16,979 nt of DNA. Origin: Hyphomicrobiales bacterium (GTDB lineage: Bacteria; Pseudomonadota; Alphaproteobacteria; Rhizobiales; Aestuariivirgaceae). The stretch is from the NCBI GenBank assembly GCA_025362535.1, contig JANYGE010000417.1, positions 1-16,979 of the forward strand, in the 5' to 3' direction. A model generated the notes under the pieces. It did not search any database, had not been told where the DNA came from, and worked only from the letters and a program-made list of their open reading frames with translations. How positions within the stretch are numbered: the stretch's first letter is position 1; each line of letters opens with the position of its first letter. A program made the position numbers and the translations under genes. Positions 1 to 8,145 of this stretch are shown in pieces.

Positions 1-786
1 GGTTTTCTCACAACAAATTTCAGTGCATTTTTCGATCTGATTGCGCGCGGACTCACTTTTATTATTGAGGGTCTTGTCAGCGTTCTTTTGTGGTTTCCAC
101 CCCTTATAATTATCTTGGCCATTGTTGCTTTGGCCTGGGGCTTACAAAAATCTTGGAAACTGGCCTTGGGCGTTTTGCTCGGCCTTCTGTTCATTCTTAA
201 TCAAGGGCTTTGGAAACAAACGGTTGAAACCATTGTCCTCGTCTGTGCCGCCGCAGGAGCATCAATGCTCATCGGTGTGCCCATTGGAATTTGGGCCGCC
301 CACAAGCCTCGGGTTTACCAGTTTCTTTTGCCCGTGCTCGATCTGATGCAGACCATGCCAACCTTTGTTTATCTCATTCCGGTTTTGATCTTGTTTGGCT
401 TGGGTGTTGCCCCTGGGCTGATCGTCACCGTAATATTTGCAGCACCCGCCCCAATTCGCCTGACCCATTTGGGTATCACTTCGGTGCCCCGTCCTCTCAT
501 TGAGGCTGGCGAAGCTTTCGGAGCTACCAAGAGTCAGCTTCTGTGGAAGGTGGAATTGCCATCGGCTCTGCCCACCATCATGGCAGGCCTCACCCAATGC
601 ATCATGCTCTCGCTTTCGATGGTGGTGATCGCCGCTTTGATTGGTGCCAATGGTTTGGGCTCTCCCGTGGTGCGCGCTTTGAACTCGCTTAACATTCCGC
701 TCGGCATTGAAGCAGGCCTCGCCATTGTCGTGCTTGCCATCATCATCGACCGCATGTGCCGCGTCGGCCAAGGAGCCAAATTATGA
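1..786 (+). CDS. choW: Choline/glycine betaine ABC transporter permease (ChoW/ProW type), 5' end missing
   Basis: This is an inner-membrane permease of the osmoprotectant/choline ABC uptake family. The reading frame is open from base 1, so the N-terminus lies outside the window and only 261 residues are seen. A TTG at 88 could be read as a start, but the frame upstream of it encodes family-like sequence (GFLTTNFSAFFDLIARGL), so it is rejected. The protein shows several hydrophobic segments, the ProW/ChoW-like stretch QTMPTFVYLIP (near bases 349-381) and an EAA loop (EAGEAFGATKSQLLWKVELP, near 502-561) that docks on the ATPase. The stop overlaps the start of the next gene (ATGA, 783-786), so the two are coupled. 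The ChoV features of the neighbour make choline the best substrate guess, but the binding protein that would settle this is not in view. Confidence 0.9.
   Translation, partial: GFLTTNFSAFFDLIARGLTFIIEGLVSVLLWFPPLIIILAIVALAWGLQKSWKLALGVLLGLLFILNQGLWKQTVETIVLVCAAAGASMLIGVPIGIWAAHKPRVYQFLLPVLDLMQTMPTFVYLIPVLILFGLGVAPGLIVTVIFAAPAPIRLTHLGITSVPRPLIEAGEAFGATKSQLLWKVELPSALPTIMAGLTQCIMLSLSMVVIAALIGANGLGSPVVRALNSLNIPLGIEAGLAIVVLAIIIDRMCRVGQGAKL
770..775 (+). promoter_or_regulatory. Ribosome binding site that fixes the choV start
   Basis: AAGGAG lies 7 bases upstream of the ATG at 783. It favours this ATG over an upstream in-frame ATG at 756, which would lie well inside choW. Confidence 0.8.
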
Positions 787-1973
787 GTGTGGCAGTTGAA
801 TTCAAAAACGTCGACATCATGTTTGGCAAGGACACCCGCGAAGCTGTGACCATGCTTGATGCTGGCAGAGACCGCACCGAGATTTTAGCCAAGACCGGTT
901 CGGTGTTGGGCTGTGCGGGTGCGAGCCTTGTTGTCAAAGAGGGTGAAATCTCGGTTTTAATGGGCCTATCTGGCTCCGGAAAATCAACACTTCTGCGTGC
1001 CGTGAATGGTCTCAATACGGTCACCCGGGGCTCCGTGCTGGTGCGCGATGGCGACAAAATGGTAGATGTGGTCACCTGCGATGAAGCAACGCTTCGCCAT
1101 CTACGCCAAGGCCAGGTGGCCATGGTGTTTCAGCAATTTGCACTGTTGCCGTGGCGCACTGTGGCTGAGAATGTGGGCTTTGGATTGGAGCTTGCGGGCG
1201 TTCCCGATGCTGAACGCAAGACCCGCGTCGATAAGCAACTTAAATTGGTGGGCCTTGACCAATGGTCAAAGAAATTTGCCCATGAACTTTCTGGCGGCAT
1301 GCAACAGCGTGTCGGCCTCGCCCGCGCCTTTGCCACCGAAGCGCCAATCCTGTTGATGGATGAACCCTTCTCGGCACTTGATCCGTTGATCCGCACCAAG
1401 CTGCAAGATGAGCTTTTGCAGCTGCAAAAGTCACTGAAGAAAACCATTATTTTCGTCAGCCATGATCTCGAAGAAGCGCTCAAAATTGGCAACACCATCA
1501 CCATCATGGAAGGTGGTCGCATTGTGCAATCGGGCCGTCCTGAAGATATCGTACTCAGGCCTGCCAATGATTATGTGCGCGAATTTATTGCGAACGTAAA
1601 TCCACTCTCGGTGCTCACCGCATGGAACGTGATGCGTGGTGTTCACGAATTGGAAAAAGATAAAGCTGGCTGGATCTGGCTCGACCGCCGCAAAACGACC
1701 CGCTTCAAATTGGGCAAAGATAACAAGGTGACAGTGGTGGAACGTGATGGTGAGAAAGCCGCTTGGGTTTCTTGTGTTGATGCTGAAAACAAATTTGATG
1801 CAAAATCAAAACCAGTGTTCTGGGCAACGCCCGGCACAAGCTTGAAAACTGTGATGCTTGCCATGCACAAATCCGAAACCGCACCAGTGGCCCTGTTCAA
1901 TGAAGATAACAGTTTCGCCGGTGCGATTGGTGTGAAAGACGTGTTGCGCGCCGTGTTAAAGCGGGCGGAATAG
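783..1973 (+). CDS. choV: Choline/betaine ABC transporter ATP-binding protein (ChoV/ProV family)
   Basis: This is the cytoplasmic ATPase that powers the ChoW-type permease encoded just upstream. The protein has 396 residues. It carries Walker A GLSGSGKST (61-69), the Q-loop (QQ 117-118), signature LSGGMQQ (169-175), Walker B ILLMDEP (189-195), D-loop SALD (197-200) and switch histidine H227. The N-terminal segment before the core (MLDAGRDRTEILAKTG, about 24-39) is the insertion typical of ChoV and ProV proteins. The C-terminal 120 residues or so correspond to the CBS-type regulatory region of the family but are divergent. The ATG at 783 is preceded by AAGGAG and overlaps the choW stop. Function as a quaternary-amine importer ATPase is well supported; choline rather than betaine or proline betaine is inferred from overall resemblance to rhizobial ChoV. 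Confidence 0.92.
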   Translation: MSVAVEFKNVDIMFGKDTREAVTMLDAGRDRTEILAKTGSVLGCAGASLVVKEGEISVLMGLSGSGKSTLLRAVNGLNTVTRGSVLVRDGDKMVDVVTCDEATLRHLRQGQVAMVFQQFALLPWRTVAENVGFGLELAGVPDAERKTRVDKQLKLVGLDQWSKKFAHELSGGMQQRVGLARAFATEAPILLMDEPFSALDPLIRTKLQDELLQLQKSLKKTIIFVSHDLEEALKIGNTITIMEGGRIVQSGRPEDIVLRPANDYVREFIANVNPLSVLTAWNVMRGVHELEKDKAGWIWLDRRKTTRFKLGKDNKVTVVERDGEKAAWVSCVDAENKFDAKSKPVFWATPGTSLKTVMLAMHKSETAPVALFNEDNSFAGAIGVKDVLRAVLKRAE

Positions 1974-1978
1974 CAACC

Positions 1979-1993
1979 CCCTCATGCTGAGGG
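1979..1993. terminator. Hairpin between convergent choV and the small secreted-protein gene
   Basis: CCCTCA-TGC-TGAGGG forms a 6-bp stem with a 3-base loop, directly between the choV stop (1973) and the opposing gene's stop (1994). On the plus strand it is followed by TTATTTA, a modest U-rich tail. The position suggests a shared bidirectional terminator. The stem is short and the T-run is broken, so strength is uncertain. Confidence 0.5.
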
Positions 1994-2353
1994 TTATTTA
2001 ATCGGTGTAAGAGTTTCCGTGCCATTGCCGCCATTGCCGGCAATGGTCCACAAGCCATTCATCACCCCATCGGCAGCCACTTTGTAAATTATGAGGCCCA
2101 CCTCATTGCCAATCTCATAGCCCGCAGCAAAACTATCGTCATTACGCATGCAAATACCTTTGGAAGTGGTGGGGCCAGTTACCCATTCTATTTCGCACGT
2201 GGTTTCCGAGGTTAAGGTGATTGTGGCATCGCCATCGTAAGTCGTGCCGTTAATATTGGTGCCTTCAACCTTGTAATGGCCACCAATCTCTTGGGCTTGG
2301 AGTGGTGCAGCAGTGGCACAGGCAAGCAAGGCCAGGGCAATAATTTTTTTCAT
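1994..2353 (-). CDS. Small secreted protein of unknown function
   Basis: This encodes 119 residues. The N-terminus MKKIIALALLACATAAPLQA is a typical Sec signal peptide with likely cleavage after A20. An LLAC sequence at 9-12 resembles a lipobox but leaves a very short signal, so a lipoprotein is less likely. The mature part is rich in Gly, Thr and Asn, has two cysteines (TTCEIEW and GICMRND) that could form a disulfide in the periplasm, and ends GLWTIAGNGGNGTETLTP. The pattern of short beta-type repeats (GDATITL, CEIEW, GLIIYKV, GLWTI) suggests a small beta-barrel or sandwich. I recall similar unnamed alphaproteobacterial exported proteins but no function. The ATG at 2353 is chosen because GGAG stands 6 bases upstream; the in-frame start at 2371 lacks this. 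It lies 50 bases after deoB with no clear promoter between, so it may be read through from the operon. Confidence 0.75.
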   Translation of the reverse strand: MKKIIALALLACATAAPLQAQEIGGHYKVEGTNINGTTYDGDATITLTSETTCEIEWVTGPTTSKGICMRNDDSFAAGYEIGNEVGLIIYKVAADGVMNGLWTIAGNGGNGTETLTPIK

Positions 2354-2359
2354 GAATAA

Positions 2360-2363
2360 CTCC
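2360..2363 (-). promoter_or_regulatory. Ribosome binding site for the small secreted-protein gene
   Basis: GGAG on the minus strand, 6 bases before the ATG at 2353. It supports this start, which also gives a normal-length signal peptide. Confidence 0.6.
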
Positions 2364-2403
2364 AGAATCAAAATGCCCCAGTAGGATCTTCGTAGATTAG
2401 AAA

Positions 2404-3585
2404 TTAGTCTCTGTAAATTGGTTTGAAAGCAACGCCTGCGGCCAAGGAGGGCAGGCCCAAATGCGAGGCAATGCTTTGTCCAATATCTGCAAAGCTATTG
2501 CGCTTGCCGATCTCTAAAGCCTGGTTGCATAAAATCGGAATGGCTTCACGCGTGTGATCGGTGCCTTTCCAAGTGGGATCATTGCCATGATCGGCTGTGA
2601 TGATGAGCAAATCATCGGGTCGCAACTTCGCCAGCGCAGAAGGCAACATCGCATCAAATCTCTCAAGGGCGCGGCCATAGCCAAGTATATCGCGGCGGTG
2701 ACCATATTCGGTGTCAAACTCGACAAAATTGGTCATCAAAAATCCACTGTCAGCAAGGCCATCCATATGGCGCAATGTCTCTGCCATCAATGCTGCATTG
2801 CCCGAAACCTTATATTCTTTGCCTGTGCCAGAATGGGCGAAGATGTCACCAATCTTTCCAACGGAAATAACCTCGCGCTGGTTCGCGTTTAAAATATCCA
2901 GCAGAGTTGGCAATGGCGGCAGCACGGCATAGTCTTTGCGGTTTCCGGTGCGGGTAAAATTTTTGGCAGCAGTGCCAATAAAGGGCCGCGCAATCACCCG
3001 CCCGATATTTAAGTCATAGGTGAGGTCCCGCGTCACCTTGCACACATCATAAAGCCTCTGCAGCCCAAAGCTTTCCTCATGTGCTGCAATCTGAATCACT
3101 GAATCGGCAGAGGTATAAACAATAGGCTTGCCAGAGCGCACATGCTCTTCACCAAAATCTTCAATCACCTCCGTTCCTGAAGCATGGCAAAGCGCTAAGA
3201 GTCCCGGCAAGTTGCAGCGCTTTATAATTTCATCCATCAGGCTTTGCGGAAAAGCCGGAATGCTGTGTGGAAAATATCCCCAGGCAAATTGCAATGGCAC
3301 CCCCGCCATTTCCCAATGCCCCGTTATGGTATCTTTGCCTTGCGATATTTCGGTGGCAAAGCCCCAAGACCCTTGTACTGGCGTATTTACATCCAAGCCA
3401 TGAGCCGAACCGCTGGCCGCATTCACGGCTTTGGCCAATCCCAGAGCGATAAGATTGGGCACATGAAGCTTCATATGATCCGAAATATGGCCGACAGTGC
3501 AGGCCCCTTCATCACCAAAGGCTGCTGCATCAGGTGCTCCGCCAATGCCAACTGAATCCATGACGAAGAGAAAGGCCCTGCTCAT
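2404..3585 (-). CDS. deoB: Phosphopentomutase
   Basis: The enzyme interconverts (deoxy)ribose-1-phosphate and (deoxy)ribose-5-phosphate, feeding sugars released by nucleoside phosphorylases into central metabolism. It is cytoplasmic, of the alkaline-phosphatase superfamily, with a di-manganese centre. The 393 residues match the usual family length. Visible active-site elements are D10 in FVMDSVGIG, the phosphorylated threonine T86 in GKDTITGHWE, D291 and H296 in DTEYGHRRD, D332 and H333 in TADHGND, and H344 in GTDHTRE. All metal ligands known from Bacillus phosphopentomutase have counterparts. Its ATG overlaps the deoA stop by 4 bases (ATGA at 3585-3582), indicating translational coupling. 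It is the last enzyme gene of the nucleoside operon. Confidence 0.97.
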   Translation of the reverse strand: MSRAFLFVMDSVGIGGAPDAAAFGDEGACTVGHISDHMKLHVPNLIALGLAKAVNAASGSAHGLDVNTPVQGSWGFATEISQGKDTITGHWEMAGVPLQFAWGYFPHSIPAFPQSLMDEIIKRCNLPGLLALCHASGTEVIEDFGEEHVRSGKPIVYTSADSVIQIAAHEESFGLQRLYDVCKVTRDLTYDLNIGRVIARPFIGTAAKNFTRTGNRKDYAVLPPLPTLLDILNANQREVISVGKIGDIFAHSGTGKEYKVSGNAALMAETLRHMDGLADSGFLMTNFVEFDTEYGHRRDILGYGRALERFDAMLPSALAKLRPDDLLIITADHGNDPTWKGTDHTREAIPILCNQALEIGKRNSFADIGQSIASHLGLPSLAAGVAFKPIYRD

Positions 3586-4889
3586 GCGGTGATGCGTTCC
3601 AATATAGGCGAGACCTCCGGTCTAGTCTCACCAATCACATAAGCATTTTTAACAAGCGCCGCAGCCCGCGCAAAACTTGCTTCATCCCGCGCATTCACCA
3701 TGCAGAGTGGCGTATTATTATCGCTGACAAAATTTTTACCGAGCAGCTGCGAAAGACCAACAGCATGGTCAATCTTATCATCAGCGCGCCGCCTGCCACC
3801 GCCAAGCTCAATCACCGCGAGGCCCAAATCCCGTGTAGCAATTTTTGCAATCACACCTTCAGCATCAGCATAAACTGGACGGATGATCGGGGCCGCTTTC
3901 AGATAGGACTCAGGACGCTCGATAAAATCTTTTGGACCTCCAAGTGCAGCCACCATGCGGGCAAAAATTTCAAGCGCTGCGCCAGATTGCAAAGCCTTCA
4001 GCAATTGAATACTTGCAGCTTCGCGGCTTGCGGCAATTCCTGCACTGACCAAGAGCTCGGCACCAAGCGCAACCGTGGTCTCCTGCACGCGGTAATTAAC
4101 GATGTGGTTTTTTAAAAATCCAACCGCATGCAAAACCTCCAGAGCATTGCCCGCATAAGGAGCCAGCGGTTGATCCATGTCGGTGATCAGCGCTGTGGTT
4201 TTAAGCCCCGCACCATTGGCCACACTCACCAGCGATTTAGCCAAGGCTTGGGCATCTTCCAACTTGCTCATAAATGCACCAGAGCCAAACTTAACATCCA
4301 TCACCAGATGTTGCAGGCCTGCAGCCAATTTTTTTGAAAGAATGGAAGCCGTGATCAGCGGCACGGATTCAACCGTGGCCGTCACATCACGAATACCATA
4401 GAGCCGCTTGTCTGCTGGAGCGAGATCTGCTGTCTGTCCAATAATGGCGCAACCCACTTCGCGGGTAACCTTGCGGAAGAGATCAAGACCGGGTGCCGTA
4501 TTATACCCTGGAATAGAATCCAGTTTATCTAAGGTGCCTCCCGTATGTCCCAGGCCACGCCCTGAAATCATCGGCACATAACAGCCGCAGGCTGCCAACA
4601 TGGGAGCAAGCATCAAGGATAGATTATCACCAATGCCGCCTGTCGAATGCTTATCGACCACTGGCCCTGGCAAATCCCAGGTGAGCACTGTGCCGGAATC
4701 GCGCATGGCAAGGGTGAGGCCAACCGCCTCATCAGCGCTCATGCCTTTGAAGAAGACCGCCATGGCAAAAGCTGCCACTTGGCCTTCAGAGACAGAACCA
4801 TTCGTCAGTCCACTGATGAATTCCTGTACTTCATTACTTGTCAAGGTACGCCCGTCGCGCTTGGCGCGGATGACTTCCTGTGGCAGCAC
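3582..4889 (-). CDS. deoA: Thymidine phosphorylase
   Basis: The enzyme splits thymidine and deoxyuridine with phosphate into base and deoxyribose-1-phosphate. The 435 residues compare with 440 for E. coli DeoA. Key motifs are KHSTGGIGD (80-88; phosphate loop with H81), the family signature SGRGLGHTGGTLDKLDSIPG (109-128), R167 in YGIRD, S182 and K186 in ITASILSKK. These match the substrate-binding residues known in E. coli. The start is GTG at 4889, sharing one base with the punA TAG stop (TAGTG); AAGGA lies about 9 bases upstream. The product enters DeoB, encoded directly downstream with a 4-base overlap. A broader pyrimidine nucleoside phosphorylase activity that includes uridine cannot be excluded from sequence alone. 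Confidence 0.96.
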   Translation of the reverse strand: MLPQEVIRAKRDGRTLTSNEVQEFISGLTNGSVSEGQVAAFAMAVFFKGMSADEAVGLTLAMRDSGTVLTWDLPGPVVDKHSTGGIGDNLSLMLAPMLAACGCYVPMISGRGLGHTGGTLDKLDSIPGYNTAPGLDLFRKVTREVGCAIIGQTADLAPADKRLYGIRDVTATVESVPLITASILSKKLAAGLQHLVMDVKFGSGAFMSKLEDAQALAKSLVSVANGAGLKTTALITDMDQPLAPYAGNALEVLHAVGFLKNHIVNYRVQETTVALGAELLVSAGIAASREAASIQLLKALQSGAALEIFARMVAALGGPKDFIERPESYLKAAPIIRPVYADAEGVIAKIATRDLGLAVIELGGGRRRADDKIDHAVGLSQLLGKNFVSDNNTPLCMVNARDEASFARAAALVKNAYVIGETRPEVSPILERITA

Positions 4890-5674
4890 TATTTCATGTC
4901 CTTGAAAAAGCGTGTGAGCAGGCGCTTCATATTGCTGGCGGCCTTTTCTCCTTCGCGTTTGGTTTCTGCATGCGAAGGATTAGCGCCCTTAATGCCAGCG
5001 CCTAAATTGGTAATCACAGAAAGACCAGCCACCTTTAACCCCAAGCGCCGCGCGATGATGGTTTCCGGCACTGTAGACATGCCCACAGCATGACCGCCAA
5101 AGACCTGCGCCATTTTTATTTCAGCGGGTGTTTCAAAAGAAGGGCCTGAAAACCAGACATAGATACCCTGCTTGAGGGTCATTTTTTCTTTTTTTGCAGC
5201 CGCCAGAAACTGTTTGCGCAAAGTGGGTTCATAGGCATCTGTCATTGGTACAAAATTCTCATCGCCATGTTGGCCGATCAACGGATTCATGCCCGCATAA
5301 TTGATGTGGTCAGTGATCAGCATGATGGAGCCTGGCCCCATGGATGTTTTGAGGGAGCCTGCCGCATTTGTGACAATCAGTGTTTCTATGCCTGCTGCTT
5401 TCAGTTGATCAAGGACTGGGCGCATAACGGCAGCATTGCCAGACTCATAAGGGTGCGCACGGCCCGCCAGCACAGCCACCTCCTTGCCACCAATTTTTCC
5501 GATATAGAGTTTACCGGCGTGGCCAGAAATTTTTGGCACAGGAAAACCTGAAAGTTCGGCATAGGGAATAATCAGAGGGTCTTGCACCGCCTCAACCACT
5601 GAACCAAGAGCCGAACCGAGGATGATGGCAACCTTCGGGCTGCGGCCTAGAAATCTGTCTTTAAGGGTGTTCAT
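4889..5674 (-). CDS. punA: Purine nucleoside phosphorylase (trimeric, PNP-I type)
   Basis: The enzyme cleaves inosine, guanosine and their deoxy forms with phosphate to base plus (deoxy)ribose-1-phosphate in the cytoplasm. The 261 residues fit the trimeric class. Motifs align with human PNP: GSALG (20-24, phosphate), GRAHPYE (71-77, with R72, H74, Y76), TNAAGSL (102-108), GPSFETPAE (177-185, catalytic-type Glu181), GMSTVPE (198-204, M199) and TNLGAG (222-227, N223). The Asn at 223 is the residue that contacts 6-oxopurines in this class, so guanosine and inosine are expected rather than adenosine. The ATG at 5674 overlaps the cdd stop (ATGA) with GGAG 8 bases upstream, and the stop shares a base with the deoA GTG. 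The alternative, methylthioadenosine phosphorylase, is less likely given these motifs and the neighbours. Confidence 0.93.
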   Translation of the reverse strand: MNTLKDRFLGRSPKVAIILGSALGSVVEAVQDPLIIPYAELSGFPVPKISGHAGKLYIGKIGGKEVAVLAGRAHPYESGNAAVMRPVLDQLKAAGIETLIVTNAAGSLKTSMGPGSIMLITDHINYAGMNPLIGQHGDENFVPMTDAYEPTLRKQFLAAAKKEKMTLKQGIYVWFSGPSFETPAEIKMAQVFGGHAVGMSTVPETIIARRLGLKVAGLSVITNLGAGIKGANPSHAETKREGEKAASNMKRLLTRFFKDMK

Positions 5675-6063
5675 CTCAAATTCTCCGGTCCAAAGCTTGC
5701 GGGCAACAGCTCATCCAACGTAAATGTGCGGATTAATGTTCCCTGCTCAGTACAACAATGTATTTTCACATCACCTGCGGCGAATTCGCGAATTTTTTGG
5801 CGGCAACCACCACAAGGCGTGCATAGCGTGGCGCCATTGCCGAGAACGGCAACTTCTTTAATACGGGTTCCTCCCGCCATAATCAAATGTGCAATTGCTG
5901 AACATTCGGCACACCAACCTTGCGGATAAGCAGCATTTTCCATATTGGCCCCAGCGTGAATAAGGCCGTGTTCATCTCGCATTGCTGCACCAACATAAAA
6001 TTTGGAATAGGGTGCATGGGCTTTCGCTCGTGCAACTATTGCAGCATCAACCAGGTCACGCAT
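5671..6063 (-). CDS. cdd: Cytidine deaminase (tetrameric type)
   Basis: The enzyme hydrolytically deaminates cytidine and deoxycytidine to uridine and deoxyuridine. The 130 residues are the size of the short homotetrameric class. The zinc site is clear: C51 and the catalytic E53 in WCAECSA, plus C84 and C87 in TPCGGCRQ. The substrate-binding segment GANMENAAYP (38-47) and the N-terminal YSKFYVGAA (19-27) are also family hallmarks. The ATG directly abuts the TAA of the upstream permease (TAAATG), preceded by AAGGAT. The stop overlaps punA by 4 bases. In the operon it converts imported cytosine nucleosides into uracil nucleosides; deoxyuridine can then be used by DeoA. Confidence 0.96.
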   Translation of the reverse strand: MRDLVDAAIVARAKAHAPYSKFYVGAAMRDEHGLIHAGANMENAAYPQGWCAECSAIAHLIMAGGTRIKEVAVLGNGATLCTPCGGCRQKIREFAAGDVKIHCCTEQGTLIRTFTLDELLPASFGPENLR

Positions 6064-7026
6064 TTAACGATCCTTTGTGTAGGGAATACCAGAAGCCCGT
6101 GGTGGGACAGATTTGCCGATAAAGCCTGCCAGCAAAATCACGGTCATAACGTAAGGCAATGCATTGAAGAATTGCACCGGAATTTCAAGACCAAAGAAAT
6201 GTACGCCCTGCAGAAAATTGGCAATTGCTTGCAAAAAGCCAAACAGCAGACAGGCATAGAGAGCAGGCCAAGCGCGCCAATTGGAGAAGATCAATGCGGT
6301 GAGGGCGAGATAGCCCCGCCCTGCTGTCATATCACGAACAAAACCGGCTGAGAGTGAGGTTGATAGATAAGTTCCAGCTATGCCGCAGAGAATGCCAGCA
6401 ATGATCACTGCTTGATAGCGCAATCTCGCAACCGAAATGCCTGCGGTATCCACTGCATGTGGATTTTCGCCCACCGCCCGCAAACGCAGTCCAAAACGAG
6501 TTTTTGCGAGGGCCCAAGCGGAAAGCGGCACCATTGCAAAAGCCAGGTAAGTCAAAATCGAATGGTCTAAAAAAATTTTCGAAATGGGGCCGAATACCGG
6601 AATGCTGAACAGACTCGCACGCCCCGGAAAATCAATCGGCATAAAGCGCGTAAGATCATCAAGCGCAGGTGTGCGCCCGCCTTGCTTATACCAGCTATTG
6701 CCGATCACCACGGTAAGCCCAGCGGCCAGCATATTGATGGCAACACCAGACACCACCTGATTGCCGCGCTGGGTGATTGAGGCATAACCATGCACCAAAG
6801 ACATCAGCAGCGAAATAATGATTGCAAAAAACAATCCCATCCAAGGCGATTGGAAGTAAGATGCTGCTGCTGCTGCCGCAAAAGCGCCCGCCAGCATTTT
6901 GCCTTCAAGACCAATATCGACAATGCCAGAACGCTCACTCCAAAGGCCAGCTAAACAGGCAAGGATGAGTGGCACAGACATGCGCATGGTGGAAGATAGA
7001 ATTTCAAGAAATATTGAGAGATCCAT
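6064..7026 (-). CDS. Nucleoside-type ABC transporter permease (second permease, YufQ/NupC-like)
   Basis: This inner-membrane channel subunit has 320 residues and belongs to the branched-chain amino acid/simple sugar permease superfamily, in the subgroup that works with BMP/PnrA binding proteins. It is largely hydrophobic with about eight or more likely membrane segments. It shows the subgroup motif SERSGIVDIGLEGKMLAGAF (30-49) and the loop LRLRAVGENPHAVDTAGI, which probably contacts the ATPase. The ATG at 7026 follows the TAG of the first permease without spacing (TAGATG), and a strong GGAGG lies just upstream. Together with the other permease it should form a heterodimeric pore. Nucleosides as cargo are inferred from the binding-protein family and the four catabolic genes downstream. 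Confidence 0.92.
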   Translation of the reverse strand: MDLSIFLEILSSTMRMSVPLILACLAGLWSERSGIVDIGLEGKMLAGAFAAAAAASYFQSPWMGLFFAIIISLLMSLVHGYASITQRGNQVVSGVAINMLAAGLTVVIGNSWYKQGGRTPALDDLTRFMPIDFPGRASLFSIPVFGPISKIFLDHSILTYLAFAMVPLSAWALAKTRFGLRLRAVGENPHAVDTAGISVARLRYQAVIIAGILCGIAGTYLSTSLSAGFVRDMTAGRGYLALTALIFSNWRAWPALYACLLFGFLQAIANFLQGVHFFGLEIPVQFFNALPYVMTVILLAGFIGKSVPPRASGIPYTKDR

Positions 7027-8145
7027 CTATTCCTCCACCTTGAAAAACAGAGCGGTGAGAGACGGGCGGAACGCATCTTCAAGCGCACCCATGAATAAAA
7101 TAACGAGGCCTTGAATGACCACAATCATGTCGCGCGAGATCGATTGGATGGCAAAGGAGAGTTCAGTTCCACCTTGATAGAGAAGCCCAAAGAGCAGGGC
7201 AGACAACACAATGCCCAGAGGATGTGAGCGGCCCATCAGAGCCACAGCAATGCCAACAAACCCAGCTCCACCCACAAAGTCTAGCAGCAAGCGATGTTGC
7301 ACACCCAGAATTTCATTGAAGGCCACGAGTCCAGCTAGCCCGCCAGATATAGCCATTGCGATCATGATGATGCGCGAAGGCTTAATGCCGGCATAGATTG
7401 CAGCTTCGCTATTGGCCCCGACTGCCCGAAGCTCATAGCCAAGCTTGGTTCGCCACAAAAGATACCAAATAATAAATGCAGCAATAAACGCCAAGAACAC
7501 AACCGGGTTTAACGGTGATGATGGCAGCTTCATGCCGATCAACCGGCCAATCTCGCGGAAATTTAAAATATAAGCATCATTAATGGCCTTGCTCTCCACC
7601 GCCATTGAGGTGATCGGACGAAACACATTGTTGATGAGATACACCATCAAGCTTGATGCAATGAAATTGAACATAATGGTTGTGATCACAATATGGCTGC
7701 CGCGCTTGGCTTGCAAATAGCCGGGGACGAACGCCCAGAATGCGCCAAACAAAATACTTCCCATTAGAGCTACAAAGAGTGTGATCGGCTGCGAAATTCC
7801 TGCAGGCAAAATTGCCGCAAGTGCTCCGCCCAGAATAAGCCCCGGTGTTGCCGCACCCAGCCCCGCCACATAAGCCTGCCCATCGCCACCAATATTGAAA
7901 AGCCCGGCATGAAAGGCCACCGCCACGGCAAGTCCCGTGAATATAAAATTGGTGGCATAATAGAACATGTAAGACCAGCCCTTGAGCGAGCCCAAAGCGC
8001 CATGCAGCATGATGCCTAACGCTTGAAACGGATTCTCGCCAATAATAACGACAACCAATCCTGAAATCAGAAGCGCCAAGACAAGATTGATCAGCGGGAT
8101 CAACCCCACATCAACCCAAGTTGGAAGTTCACCCCGCGCACTCAT
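7027..8145 (-). CDS. Nucleoside-type ABC transporter permease (first permease, YufP/NupB-like)
   Basis: This encodes 372 residues of a polytopic inner-membrane protein paired with the second permease. An N-terminal hydrophobic segment (LIPLINLVLALLISGLVVVI) is followed by GENPFQALGIMLHGALGS, then the subgroup motif VAFHAGLFNIGGDGQAYVAG, and later LGYELRAVGANSEAAIYAGI, which parallels the ATPase-contacting loop of its partner. Two starts are possible. GTG at 8148 overlaps the ATPase stop by 4 bases, and ATG at 8145 overlaps it by 1 base (TGATG). ATG is preferred because AAGGAT sits about 8 bases upstream of it, against about 5 for GTG. The long first extracytoplasmic region (about 45-70) is normal for this subunit, which is usually longer than its partner. 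Confidence 0.92.
   Translation of the reverse strand: MSARGELPTWVDVGLIPLINLVLALLISGLVVVIIGENPFQALGIMLHGALGSLKGWSYMFYYATNFIFTGLAVAVAFHAGLFNIGGDGQAYVAGLGAATPGLILGGALAAILPAGISQPITLFVALMGSILFGAFWAFVPGYLQAKRGSHIVITTIMFNFIASSLMVYLINNVFRPITSMAVESKAINDAYILNFREIGRLIGMKLPSSPLNPVVFLAFIAAFIIWYLLWRTKLGYELRAVGANSEAAIYAGIKPSRIIMIAMAISGGLAGLVAFNEILGVQHRLLLDFVGGAGFVGIAVALMGRSHPLGIVLSALLFGLLYQGGTELSFAIQSISRDMIVVIQGLVILFMGALEDAFRPSLTALFFKVEE

Noticed and set aside
71..77. GRAHPYE in PunA (residues 71-77 of that protein) as an unusual active site
   Set aside because: The catalytic-type R, H and Y are kept, and the intervening residues vary widely among bacterial homologues.
262..771. 169-codon open frame on the minus strand opposite choW
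   Set aside because: The His/Gln/Gly-rich composition is typical of a shadow frame; the plus strand carries a clear permease.
88..786. TTG at 88 as the start of the permease gene
   Set aside because: The frame is open to base 1 and the upstream 29 codons read as family-like ChoW/ProW sequence, so the gene is cut by the window edge.
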